From positions 88,660,001-88,724,000 of the forward strand of contig OZ231126.1 in the NCBI GenBank assembly GCA_965153355.1: a DNA stretch of 64,000 bases. The letters are read 5' to 3'. The translations under genes were made by a program, and so were the position numbers. This document shows positions 22,509 through 34,503 of the stretch, piece after piece (positions within the stretch are counted from its first letter, which is position 1; every line of letters begins with the position of its first letter). Source of the stretch: Flaccisagitta enflata (taxonomy: Eukaryota; Chaetognatha; Sagittoidea; Aphragmophora). Under the pieces are notes generated by a model. The model searched no databases. It had not been told where the DNA came from and saw only the letters and a program-made list of their open reading frames with translations.

Positions 22509-23365
22509 AAAAAGACATGAGCCCAAAAAAGTGTTTTAAAATACCCTGTCTTTTTCGATGGTCATCGCATCACTATTTTAGAAAGGGAGATGGCTTCGTC
22601 CAATAGACACCCCTTGCCCCCTTGGCCTTGTTTTCTTTCGAAATGGATGTCTAGATTAATCATTTACTAATAATTATGACCCATCAAGTGTGTATTTCGA
22701 AGGTGGGTCATGAATCATGACTCATTTTATATCATAAGTAAATTCCTGGTTCAATAATTTATCAATAACATAAAACAGTTAAGACACGATAATTAAAAAA
22801 TCCCGTCCCGTTACAGAGCTAAATTACTGTCCCTGATTTTTCAAGATTTTTTTAATGCGATATACTGTAGGACCCCGCCTCATTGGGACTGAAGAATTTT
22901 CACCTTTTTCTCAGGCTCACCTTTGAAGAGACAATAAATCACATTAGAAACTGTCATTTGAGACCTTAAAATGTTGACCTTTTTTGATGAGGATTGAGGA
23001 ACCTTTAAAAGCGAGTCTGTTATTGCGGGATACCACTGTACTATCTAAAAAATAGAAATGTTCCCGCATGTTTTTATACATAAATTGTAAACGTTTCATC
23101 TAATTTTGAAAAAATCGGTAACCAAATTGAAGCCCTTCAAATTTCCAAGCGATCTGTGCAAACCGCGTGTCTCTATCGCCATGGGCTTAAAAGTTATTCC
23201 ACTTTGAATGAAAAAGTTCCTTAAAAAAGTTTCTTAAAACATGTGCCGCGGAATATAAACATAAGAATCAAAGGCATGAAAAACATACTTCTGGTTGGCT
23301 GATCAACATGAAATTTTTACTGTAGTAGGACAAAGGTTCAGTTCAAATTTCAGCTCACTAGGGCT
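22509..23365. other. Spacer, nothing recognised
   Basis: AT-rich. The phrases TGTAGGACCCCGCCTCATTG (22867) and TTGCGGGATACCACTGTA (23022) recall part of 42535-42575, so an old dispersed repeat may be present. Confidence 0.35.
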
Positions 23366-24766
23366 ACCAGTAATGGCAGCTGTCGCCGTGAGGAAAAAAG
23401 TCGTAAGCATTGGTCACTTTTCACCAAGCGTGTGTCTTTAGTCACTGCAAATCTTTTTTTCTATTAGATCAAATCAAGAGCAATTGTATGTATTGATTGC
23501 ACTGAAAATCAGAGAAAAATAGGACTGAGCCAAATGAGCTAGATGAGCTAAAATGCTCAAAATCACTCAACCTGACAATCAGCTATGCTCACTGAGATGC
23601 TTTCTTGTATTTACATGCTCCCATCAAAACATTTATTTATCTCATTAAAAATTAGAAAAAAAGACTGAGCTAAATGAGCTAAGTGAGCTAAAATGCTTAA
23701 AAACACCCTCACAGATGAGCAGTTACGCTCACTGATATGCTTTTTTGTATCTGCTTTCTTAAACATGTATCAAAATATCTATCGATTTATCACAATGAAA
23801 AAAAAAAAAACTGAGCTGAATGAGCTAAATGAGCTAGAATCCTCCAAAACACCCTCACAGATGAGTGGCTATGCTCATAGACATGTTCTCTTGTATTTGC
23901 ATGCTCAAACAAACATAAATACACTCTTTTTTTGATCCTACTCAAAATCATAAAAAATGAAAAAAAATTCAATTCGTAATTTTCATAAATAAATCTTTAA
24001 AGAATCATAACGCGAAAAATATTTGTCGTAGAGCATTCTGCTTGACGCCAAATGAAAGAGAATTATCAAATTTACTTACCCTATCAATTTTGTTTGAGGG
24101 ACCAATCGGTCAGTGGAGATCCCCAACTTCCTCATAAGAAAATGAAAACCCTGTTTCTCTCGAATATGTCAAAGAGTCGAAGACTGACTTTGACTTTTTT
24201 CCCGATAAAAGAAAAATAAGCATGAGCTAAATGAGCTAAATGAGCTGAAATACTCCAAATCACTTACACAGATGCCCAGCTATGCTTGAGGACATGCTTT
24301 CTGTATTTGCATGCTCAGAAATAAATCCATCATTTTTTTTTATTTATTGCAATTAAAATATAAAAAAAAGACTGCGCTAAATGAGCTAGATGAGCTGGAA
24401 TACTAGAAAACACCCTCACAGAGGAGCAGCTATCCTCATAAACATGTTTTCTTGTATTTGCATGTTCAAACAAATATGGATACACTTTTTTATTGATCCT
24501 ACATAAAATCATAAAAAATTGAAAAAAAATCAATTTAAATTTTTCGTAAATAAATCTTTAAAAAATCATAGCGCAAAATATAGTTGTCGTAGAGAATTCT
24601 GCTTGGTGCCAAATGAAAGAGAATAATCAAATTTACTTACCCTATAAATTTCAACGGAGGCCCCAATCAGCCGGATGAGATGCACAACTTTCCCATAAGA
24701 AAATGAAAACCCTGTTTCTCTCGAATATGTCAAAAAGTCGAAGACTGACTTTGACTTTTTTCCCGA
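23366..24766 (-). mobile_element. H3-family element(s) with 150-bp tandem core
   Basis: The plus strand starts TACCAGTAATGGCAGCTGTC, then GCCGTGAGGAAAAAAGTCG, and reaches GACTTTGACTTTTTTCCCGA at 24189-24208 and again at 24747-24766. On the minus strand this is a 5' motif GGGAAAAAAGTC mirrored near the 3' end, followed by a GGC..GCC hairpin. The core is a tandem repeat of about 150 bp (AGACTGAGCTAAATGAGCTA, ACCCTCACAGATGAGCAG). A second partial copy follows the first. Confidence 0.65.
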
Positions 24767-24774
24767 TTAGAAGT

Positions 24775-24954
24775 ATGCTTTTCACATTTTTATTAAGTGT
24801 GTGCGTTTTCCACCTAAATTTAGCGCATCTCTCCGGAGAACTGGTACGCCATCACTTCAAAGATTCTCTTGAGGTTTTACAAATCACTTCCCGGGCAAAT
24901 GGCGGCCATGATTTAGCTAGAGGGAGCTCACACCAATCATCGATAAATCTTTGA
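24775..24954 (+). CDS. Possible short secreted peptide frame
   Basis: A 59-residue frame starting MLFTFLLSVCVFHLNLAHLS, hydrophobic like a signal peptide, lies just outside the H3 element. No conserved motif, splice site or homologue supports it. Short open frames of this size occur by chance. Confidence 0.13.
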   Translation: MLFTFLLSVCVFHLNLAHLSGELVRHHFKDSLEVLQITSRANGGHDLARGSSHQSSINL

Positions 24955-25550
24955 TTGACTGGTATTTGTAAATGAGTTAATAAATTGATTAAATTCAGAG
25001 GTGGGAACATTTCTATATTTAAGATAGTAATAACAGGTGCGAGTACAGGACGAGAATCAAAGGGACTGATAAATTAGAGGGACGTCGGAGAAACCCGAGT
25101 GGTCTCAGATTGGTCTAGATACTTTATTGTAATTTTTGTTTGTTTGCCAAGACATACCAGGTGGGTAGCTTTTTGGTTGACGGATCCACAGATCCATCTG
25201 TCACGTTTAAAAGTGGACAAAGAAAGGTGGTACACCATTGAAACCTATCTACTTCTACTAAATGCCTACATTAACTATGATATTGATATTTACCAAAATT
25301 CACAACCCTCTAATGAGATCCTGATAAATTCCTGATATGGCCGCCCCTCCCTTCCCAGTATGTTAAAAAAGGCCAATTAAAATTTGCGCACATCGAATCC
25401 TATCAGGAGTATCAGGACCTTGTCAGAGGGTCATGAAACTTGGCAAATCTCAATATAGGCATCTTCTCCTATAAACCGGGCCGGCCAAAAACAGGTGCCT
25501 GATTGAGTTAACATTGAAAAAAACAACATAATTCAATGATAGTTGCATCT
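24955..25550. other. Spacer, nothing recognised
   Basis: No transposon end or splice-bounded exon was identified. A 78-codon frame at 25099-25335 has no recognisable features. Confidence 0.35.
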
Positions 25551-25734
25551 ACCAGTAATGGTGGCTCACACCGTGAGGAAAACACTCGTAAGCATAACTT
25601 TCACCATGCTTTAATCTTCGGCCGTCACGACTTACCATAGATCGCTCGAAGCAATTTGTACGTATTGATTGCACTGAAAATCAAAGAAAAATAGGACCGA
25701 GCCAAATGAGCTAGATGAGCTAAAATATGCCATC
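25551..25734 (-). mobile_element. H3-family 3' end, truncated by minisatellite
   Basis: TACCAGTAATGGTGGCTCAC through CACTGAAAATCAAAGAAAAA and GCCAAATGAGCTAGATGAGC matches 23366-23550. The homology stops in the middle of the first core unit, at the start of the next array. Confidence 0.7.
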
Positions 25735-25955
25735 ATGGACTTCACAAGGTATGCCACGGACTTCTCTACAGCCATCATGGACTTCAAGGTATGCCATCAA
25801 GGGACTTGCTGTATGCCATCATGGACTCTGTTGGTATGCCATCATGACTTCTTGCTGTATGCCATCATGGACTTCAAGGTATGCCATCATGGACTTTTAA
25901 GCAGTATGCCATCATGGACTTCAAGGTATGCCACTGTTGACTTCAAGGTATGCCA
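25734..25955. repeat. Minisatellite TATGCCATCATGGACTTCAAGG
   Basis: About nine variable copies of a 22-33 bp unit with small insertions and deletions. Confidence 0.9.
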
Positions 25956-26699
25956 GGCCTGGTCGAGTGGGCGGTCTGATCGAGTGGCCGGGTCTGATCG
26001 AGTGGCCGGGTCTTGATCAGTGGCCGGGTCTGACCGAGCGGGCCGGGTCTGACCGAGTGGCCGGGTCTGACCGAGTGGCCGGGTCTGATCGAGTGGCCGG
26101 GTCTGATCGAGTGGCCGGGTCTGATCGAGTGGCTGGGCCTGCATCCTGATGAATCTTAAGGACATTGTTTTGCTCATGAAGTCAGTAGGGTCAACATTTT
26201 GGAGGCATCAAATTGACAAAGATTTATTTCATCTTTGATTAGAAATTTATGGGTCTGATCGAGTGGCCGGGTCTGATCGAGTGGCCGGGTCTGATGGAGT
26301 GGCTGGGTCTGATCGAGTGGCCGGGTCTGATCGAGTGGCTGGGTCTGATCGAGTGGCTGGGTCTGATCGAGTGGCCGGGTCTGATCGAGTGGCCGGGTCT
26401 GATCGAGTGGCCGGGTCCTGATCGAGTGGCCGGGTCTGATCGAGTGGCCAGGTCTGACCGCAGTGGCCGGGTCTGATCGAGTGGCCAGGTCTGATCGAGT
26501 GGCCGGGTCTGATCGAGTGGCCGGGTCTGATCGAGTGGCCGGGTCTGATCGAGTAGCTGGGTCTGATCGAGTAGCTGGGTCTGATCGAGTAGCCGGGTCT
26601 GATCGAGTAGCTGGGTCTGATCGAGCGGCCGGGTCTGATCGAGTGGCTGGGTCTGATCGAGTGGCTGGTGCTGATCGAGTGGCCGGGTCTGACGAGCGG
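25956..26699. repeat. 18-bp minisatellite GGGTCTGATCGAGTGGCC
   Basis: About 10 copies (25956-26138) and about 24 copies (26250-26699), separated by 110 bp of unrelated sequence. Occasional single-base indels break the 6-residue frame. The last unit directly abuts the left edge of duplication copy B. Confidence 0.95.
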
Positions 26700-28001
26700 C
26701 CGCCATATTTATCAGGTGTTTTCTTGTGGTCTACATATCTCAAGTTTAGACAGGAATTTGTGTCCCTTTTCTAAATATACTGAAGATAGTGAAGAAAGTG
26801 AAGATAGTGAAGATATTGAAGATAGTATCTTTTGAAAATTCAGGGAAGTTTCTTTCAGAAATTTTAAGGATAGTTGTGATTGAGCTCCAAAGGCTCTTGT
26901 CCTTGTTATATTGAGGAGTAGAATGTTGTCCAACTATCATGTTGTCCAACTATCATATAAAGATATTTTGACATAATGATGTGAAAATATTTAGGTATTG
27001 AGACATATAGAAAAATATTAACTGATTCCTTCCTCACCCCCCTCTTTACTCTCTTCCCCCCTCCCGCCTTCCCCCTCCCACGCCTCCCCACCCACCCCCT
27101 CTCCCAATCCTCCCACGCCTCCCCACCCCTTACAGCTCCCCACACGGCGCCCCCCCCACACCTTGCCACCCCTTCGACGCCTCCCCCCCACGCCTCCCCA
27201 CCCCCCCACGCCTCATCCTCACAAAGAGACATGAATGGACATGGAGAGATCTGGAGAGACATGAACAGACATAAGGAAACCAGAGGAGACATGAGAGACA
27301 TGAGCAGACTAGAAGAAACATGAGGAGAATTAAGAGACATAAAAGACAAAAGAAACTTAGGAGAAATAAGAGACAAGAAATAAGAGACATAACAGACAAA
27401 GGAGACATAAGAGACAAAGGAGACATAAGAGACAAAGGAGACATATAGGAGACATTGAGACGAAAGAGACAAAAGAGATATAAGAGACATGAAGAGGAAT
27501 GAAGAGAAAACCATAGAAGTCGCGTTTAGAAGTTTTCTTGTTACGGCCAGACAGCCAGACATTCAGACCTCTTATAGAGATGCGAGGACGCTAAAAACAA
27601 ACAAGTAACGCCGGGTTACAACTTACAACATCGTCGTGGAGGGGTGCCTATGGTTGAACAAGCCCCTGTCTATACTCTCACACACAAACAATCGCTAACA
27701 ATCATCCTTAATGCGCGTTTTAACCTTTTCCAGCTTGATCATTACCGACCAACAGACCAACAGACCGATGGAGTGACGAACGGATGGGTGGATAGGCGGA
27801 CGGACAAAGCCTTTTGTAGAGTTGAGTGACAAGTGTATGTATAATTGTATATACTTGATATCCAAAAAAGAGCTCAATCCAGACCATGCTCTCTGGACAT
27901 GCATGGACAAATGACCGGAGGATAGAAACACTGAGATGGTGAGACTAACGTACAACCACCCATATCGACGCACGCCTGATAAACTAGCAAAATAAACTCA
28001 C

Positions 28002-28211
28002 TTGTTTGTAATCACATTCTGTCTTTCTTAGCTTGCAGTCTAGATTTGCCACTGTTGACGATAATTCGCAAACGTTTTTCCGTAATCCTGACAACAGTAG
28101 GTAGAAATGATAATCAGTATCTTGATGCTTGGGACAGCCGTAGACTGATAAAATCATAGACGACAGAGACATCGTCAACGACGCAAAAACACACCACCGG
28201 TAGGATTGCAT
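28002..28211 (-). pseudogene. Orphan exon 1 of the coiled-coil gene (copy B)
   Basis: Matches 8044-8253 with the same ATG, hydrophobic segment and GTGAGT donor. The partner exon (5664-5858 in copy A) lies left of the duplication edge and is missing here; leftward transcription runs into the 18-bp minisatellite at 26699. A read-through product would stop within the intron a few codons after the donor. Confidence 0.45.
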
Positions 28212-28244
28212 CGAAAGCAAACCATACAACTACAACAACGCTGA

Positions 28245-29027
28245 CTACCACGTGGTATCACAACACGCACTATCACTGTCACAACAAGAACAGCGGTGGC
28301 ATGGGTTGCACCCTTCGTCAGCTGTGGCTTGCTTGCGTTTAGTTAATAACAACATCAAATATGGCTTGCCCTGTGCGTCGGCGGCGGCTTGCGCTTGCGC
28401 TCTGGCGAGTTTCTCCGCGACTTCGGCGTGAATCCCGAATCCGCAGACGCAAGGATCTTTGAAGCATCCTTTGCAGCAACTTCTCGATCCGCAACCTGGC
28501 GGCGGAGGAGGCGGCGGCAGGGGTCCGCAAACGCACGGCCAACGGAGACAGTAATCGCAGCAAGCGCAGGGACTCTTTAGGCATGAGGAACAACAGTCGA
28601 AAGAAAAGCCAAAGCAAAATAATTAAGTTGATATGTATGTAATCAATCAAAATAGTTTCGATTAAAAAAGATAATGAAGCTAGCTCTGGACTTGATAAAC
28701 GGCAAGATCGAACTCAAGACCGCGCCGACATTGCCCTATTTGACTTTTTTCATGAATCAATACATAGAAATAAGAATTGACACACTGGGCTTATATCTCT
28801 ACAAGTTTAAATCGATCGCGGAGAAATTGCGAGCGAACAGCTCACGTGGAAGCCAAGAAGAGGCGCTCACCCGGAGCGAGTGGTCCGCAGGGGGGACCGC
28901 AAGGATCGGGCAAGCAGTAATCAGCAGGATAGCAAGGCCTCGGGCCGCAACTGGGGAATGGAGAGCAAGGACGCGGAGTGCCGCATGGACGACCCCTTGA
29001 AACCGATTTGCCGCAACTGCCGCACAT
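28245..29027 (-). pseudogene. Cys-rich gene, copy B, with broken intron acceptor
   Basis: Exons 29027..28871 and 28597..28245 are practically identical to copy A; one difference in exon 2 (GCA to GCT) is silent. At the intron end the acceptor reads TTTCTTTCG instead of TTTCTTTAG (T at 8641 corresponds to G at 28599). The next downstream AG would remove 23 bases and shift the frame. Retaining the intron gives a stop after nine extra residues. So this copy is probably unable to make the full protein, unless the difference is a sequencing error. Confidence 0.6.
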
Positions 29028-29127
29028 CACTTTTTCGTCGTGGCCGTGATTGCGGTGTCGTTTTCTTCTTTTTCGTCGTCGCTTTGGACGTATTTTTCGT
29101 CTACGTGGTCGTATTTAGTAACGGGAC

Positions 29128-29984
29128 CTGAGGCGGATCACCCAATAGGCTTGAAAGGCTTAAGCCTAAGGCCCCGCGCCTCAGGGGGGCCCCGCGCCTC
29201 AGGGGGGCCCGCGCCTCAGGGGGGCCCGCGCCTACAATTACCCGCCCCCCTCCCAGTGAAAAAAAAAGAGAGTAGAAAAAAAAGAGAGAGAAGAAAAAAA
29301 AGAGAGAGAAGAAAAAAAGAGAGAGAGAGAGAGAAAAAAAAGACCAAAGCAAAGAAAAGAAATAAAGAAAAAAAAAAAAAAGAATACTGTAAAAATAAAG
29401 GAAGAGTAGAAGAAAAAAAAAATGAAAAAAAAAAATGAAATGAAAAAAAAAAAAAAAAAAGAAACAGAAAAAAAGATTGTTAAGAATTGTGATCTGCATA
29501 AGCGTATTTGGTGCTCAATGATGGTAAGCAATTGCAGAGGTATTATTCAAAACATAGACATAAAAAAGATCAATAACAAATATCTTGCACTTATAATAAA
29601 TGAAAACTATATAAAACTATAAGCTTTAATATGAATGGCATGAATGGCATTATTAATTTTTTCAACAATTTTTAGATCTTTAAGGCCAGAAAATTTCTTT
29701 TTTATTTTTTTTCTTCAGTTTAATTAAAAGTAGATGTTGTAAAATTGTTGTATTTTGTTTTATGCTTTAATCAATCAGTGAAAGTTCTTAATGATTAAAT
29801 CATTAAAATTAACAAACAGAAAGATTGATTAACATGCTACAAATGTGATTATAAAAATAGGGAAATGATAGATGAAACGGTAGGAGGATCTGCCTCAGGC
29901 TAAGGGGGAGGGGGGCAGATGGGGGGAAGGGGGCCCCGCGCCCCAGCCAAGCCTAGGGCCCCGCGCACTGTTGATCCGCCTCAG
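29128..29984. mobile_element. hAT-type element, copy B
   Basis: Same ends (CTGAGGCGGATCA) and same AACGGGAC target duplication (29120-29127 and 29985-29992) as 9170-10022. The insertion therefore predates the segmental duplication. Confidence 0.85.
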
Positions 29985-30773
29985 AACGGGACGCTAATTA
30001 TTAACCGCTCCCTCAAAGTCCTACGATTTCAGACGACCACCGCGCCGATCGAAGAGAATCGATGTTGCATCAGACTTAAATAATTATAGTTGACATGATC
30101 TGGTGACAAGTCGTTCCTAAAATGTGTACACGGATGAGTCTCTGAAACTTGACTTAATAGCCTGACTGAACTCAAATGTACTTAGAATAGATTACCTTGT
30201 TAATTGTGCTTAATACTCCGATGAGCCAGTTTAATTTGGCTTTATGTGCTGATAAATTGCTTTAATTTGACTCAATGTGATGTCCAGTCATTGTTTGTAA
30301 TTTGTTCATTTTTTTCCTCATCCGCGGCTTCTTCAAAATTTTCCTTTAATTACATGATTAGAAAGACTTAAATGAGAAAAATGAAAAAAAAAAAATAATC
30401 AAGTCTTAAAATCGACTCAAGCGATTGAGAGGCGTAGGATGTGGCTGTATCGTTGAGTCATGATCGCCTTGTTTACAGCAGTTTGTATTTGTATGCCTGA
30501 TCTATACATATCTGTTCACGTACTTCTAAGTTGCTACTTTCCTTTTCGTCATGTCATGTAACTTCAGCACCTTTCATTTGTAGTAACTTTTTCTCTCTTA
30601 TTTTACTGCTATGCAAAAGAAGTAAGGACGTCAAGATGCCATTATACAAGTGTTATTAAAACGCATCTCAGCGAATCGATCTGAAGACTTAAAAGATATA
30701 TCCATGTCAGCAAAACATCTTCTTGCCACCAGGTCGTGTCCTTCTGGTCACTAAGATATCCAACGCTAATTCT

Positions 30774-30959
30774 ATGGCTCAGTTTGGACTTTCTTTGCTT
30801 GGTTTGATCGCTCTTTGCTTTTCTCATGCTGAATTTCTTACGACCTTTTACATGCTTAAACTGCCTGCTAGAAAATTTGAAGAAAAAAATCATAACCAGG
30901 GCCTGCTCTCAGATGAATCTCTAAGGGTGGTGATGTATGGACGATCTGTACGACAGTGA
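30774..30959 (+). CDS. Possible short secreted peptide (uninterrupted version)
   Basis: Sixty-one codons starting with the same signal-like MAQFGLSLLGLIALCFSHA as 10812 in copy A. The C-terminal third differs because the 1.3 kb insertion is absent. No independent support. Confidence 0.18.
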   Translation: MAQFGLSLLGLIALCFSHAEFLTTFYMLKLPARKFEEKNHNQGLLSDESLRVVMYGRSVRQ

Positions 30960-31882
30960 AGCATGGATCGTTGGGCAATGCTAAGTATCACTCGTAAGGA
31001 GATAGTTCATACTACATATTGGTACAGCTAAATCCCGCTAGAACGGATTTAAGACTAGGTAAAATCTGTTTTTATTGAATATAAAATAATAGTTTTTTCA
31101 TACCATTTTTTTTATTTCTTGTGTTGGAAAAAAATAATATCTATCTATAACACATACGATATGTTAGTCACTTGAAATCTGTTATTATTGTGGGGATCAA
31201 CTGTATGTTGAGGAAAAGGAAATCTTAATGGCATGGCATGGTTGTAGAAATCAGAAAATAGCGGTGTTATTATCGTTATCGCAATGAACTAATGACAAAG
31301 CAGCTGGGTCAGCGACCTGACCGATAATCTTCTGTGCATCAACAAATACGTCCGCGGTTGATTTTTAAATGTCAGAAGTATATTGATTGTCGATGACCTT
31401 TATTTTTCTGACCAGACAAAAAAGGAGATCCACTTGAGAAACTGTTGAGAAGTGTGATCTCCAGACTCAAAATAGTTTAAAAATTATTTAAAAGACGTGG
31501 GAGGTTTAACTTTGAGTTTCTCGGCCTCTTGTTGATGTCAAGAACTCATTGTTGTTATTGTCAAGTAATCATTAGGTTCATGCACTCTACGCCTGTCAAG
31601 GTGCTTAAAAAGGTTAAAATGATCCAAACAAATTATTCTTTGGCAAAACTTTGTGAATTGTACTGTTAATTAACTTTTGTCTCAATTTGGAATCACATTA
31701 TTTATATTACAGCAAAAACTTAACAAAGAAATCCATGAGTAAAAGACCCCTTATGAAGATCCTTTCATTATCCCATATTAATTTTTATAGAACTTTTAAT
31801 ATAATTCCCAATTGATTTCACCGCTTATTTGAGAGCGTTTTTACAGGAGAAACAAATAACCAAGGTACATTTGATTATTTTT

Positions 31883-32132
31883 AGTTTCAGAAAAGCAACT
31901 GCATAAGAGGCTTGGTCCGTTCGTTGGTCCGTTTGTTGGTCTATCCGTCTGTCACACTCAAGTTGTCACGCTCTAGCTGAAAAAGCAAAAAACGTGTATT
32001 TAGGATGCTGCAGTTGGTATTGTTTGTGTGTAAGTGTGTTGGAGGTGGGCTGGGGTATAGTTAGGGTGAGGCTGAGGGTGAGATGCCTCCTCCTACCTCC
32101 GCAACAATATTGTGACCTCGCATCACTTGTTA
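31883..32132 (+). mobile_element. Diverged H1 element, copy B
   Basis: Homologous to 13237-13486, with the same eroded ends. Confidence 0.55.
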
Positions 32133-32724
32133 GTTTTCTAAGTACACTGACAGGCGTAATGCACTCGCATACCCAACCAACTCAATCGATCGTGCACACA
32201 TCCTGGTTTGTTTCCTGTTCCACCAGCGCGTGTTATACTTATAGACTAGTTTAAAGGTCAATGCACTTAACAAACCAATTTATAAGTCACATCCTGCCAG
32301 AGCAAATGACGGAACGAGAGAATCTATTCTAAAGGTCACCTTGTCTCAAACGGTTAATTTCCGCTGTGTGATTTCAAGAAACCACTGCACTCATTTGCCT
32401 CGAGCTGATACTCTCTGATACAAGCACCTATTTGAATATCTATTTTCGTTCTTCGCACAACTTTAATCAAACAAGGCTACACTGTACTGATAAGTCTCGT
32501 GCGAGACAATAGTTGAATTGTCCTGACTCTTAATTGAGTCTTTTCAATGATGATATCCTATGAACACCTAAATGACTAAAATGACTTGACTTAAATATTA
32601 AATAACCTAAATGACTTACATTACTTGTGAATTACCTACTATTTTTTATAGAAGGATAAAACTTAAGCATTTAGGCCTTTAATAACAAAGGGAAATGAGA
32701 GGGAAAGGGGAAAAGGATTGAGAA

Positions 32725-32725
<1 letters not shown>

Positions 32726-32805
<80 letters not shown>
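32726..32805. repeat. (GA)n microsatellite, expanded relative to copy A
   Basis: About 39 GA units against about 23 in copy A. Confidence 0.95.
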
Positions 32806-32808
<3 letters not shown>

Positions 32809-33709
32809 TTCAGTTGTTTGAATTCTTTTTTTGTTTGGGACGCTCTTAAGGGTAGACTTTCAATAGTCAGTGATTTTTTTGTCATAACAAGCAAAGTTCG
32901 GAGGGAGCATTTTACCCTTTCATCAATTGCACACGAAATGAAAGATGTATTTAGCGATGTAATTACTAAACCACATTTCAATTATATGTCATGACATTTT
33001 CTTTCAAAGATGAGCTACGCTTCATTGGCAATTTTTTTTCAATATGAAAGGAGGGCTTTTCATGAAATGTGTACTGACATCGTAAAATGTATTGTAAAGA
33101 ATTTATGTATGTCTAGCCTCTAGGACACCGCATCCACCACGTCCTGATAAACATGGTAAAAGTTGGTCCTGAAATACCGTCGGCCTGAATTTTGAGAAAT
33201 TCGATAAAAACGAAAATGTTGAGATTATTCTTATGACAGACTAACTGGGAGAAAAATTCAACGCATTTTAAAGTAAAAATGAAAACAAAAATTTATTCGA
33301 AGCTTTATGTTCATGAATGGTCAAAATGGGATTTTTTTCAAGTTTTTAATCATTACAAAATTTGGTCTAAATATTTACTTGATCTTGAAAAAGTTGAAAT
33401 ACTGATCGGACGGGGCAAGTCTTTAAGCTCCCACACTACCCTGGTAAAGATTGCCTTGTAAACCATTCCATATGCAATTTATGAAAGGGTAAAGGAGAGT
33501 AGGAAAGAACAATAGAAAGAGGGTTGAAAAATTAAGAGTAGAAAAAAAGGAAAATAGTGGGAAATGGGGGAGGTGGGAGGGGAATCAGCAATTATGGCAA
33601 GAAAAATAAAAGATAAAATAGGTCAATTAAGTTTTTTTTAAAATTGCTTGACTATCGTGAAGGAACGAGTGTCACTGGAGAATTTTTCATATAGATTGGG
33701 CGCAACGTA

Positions 33710-33810
<101 letters not shown>

Positions 33811-34503
33811 TGGGAGAGAGGGGGTGACTGGGAGAACTGGGGAATAATGAGAGTTAATTAAGGGTTTGTTGAAAGGTTCGTTTTTTTTCTGATGCCAAGT
33901 AAAAAATCACAGCGAGACATTCTATATTCTAATCCGCGGAAATTGAGGCAGCGACCGCTATTCCAGTTCTTGTTTTTTTAAAAGTCTTCTCTTTCTCTTG
34001 GCCTCTCCTTTGGCTCCTTCAGCTCCTTCACCTCCTTCTCCTCGTCCTTCTCCTCCTCCTTTTCCGCCCTCTTCTAATACACTGAACTGTATTCCTTCTT
34101 TTCTGCCGCAACTGTCATCTCAGTGTCTTTCCTCGACGACCCAAGCTTGGGACCACATGATTGCTTATCATGAATGCTTGTCATTGTAGACCACGATGAT
34201 TGGTCAGCAGTTCTATTGCTTACCATCGTAAGTGACGCACATTTCAGTCATCCATGGAGATCAATTTACGTCATGATTAGTCATCGATTCCCCTTTTTGT
34301 CTAGTTGCCCTTTCATCATTGAGGTCGGTTAGAAATGTCTTCTTGATCTTGTTGGTTTATTTTCGGAAAATTTTCATTGTCGGTGTCAAGAGTTGATCGG
34401 CGTTTATTGTTGATGTTGGTCAGCTGGACTGTTGGTACATTGGTAATGGGTTAGTTTTTAATGTCGGTGTTGGTTAGTTTTTTTATTCTATGTGATGAAG
34501 TTG

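Noticed and set aside
25734-26699. CRISPR-like array of short repeats
   Set aside because: Repeats are directly abutting without unique spacers, and the genome is eukaryotic; these are minisatellites.
26174-26774. Frames with TRSDPA or GSDRVA repeats up to 189 codons
   Set aside because: The 18-bp minisatellite keeps frames open on both strands; irregular indels shift the frame and nothing resembles a gene outside the array.
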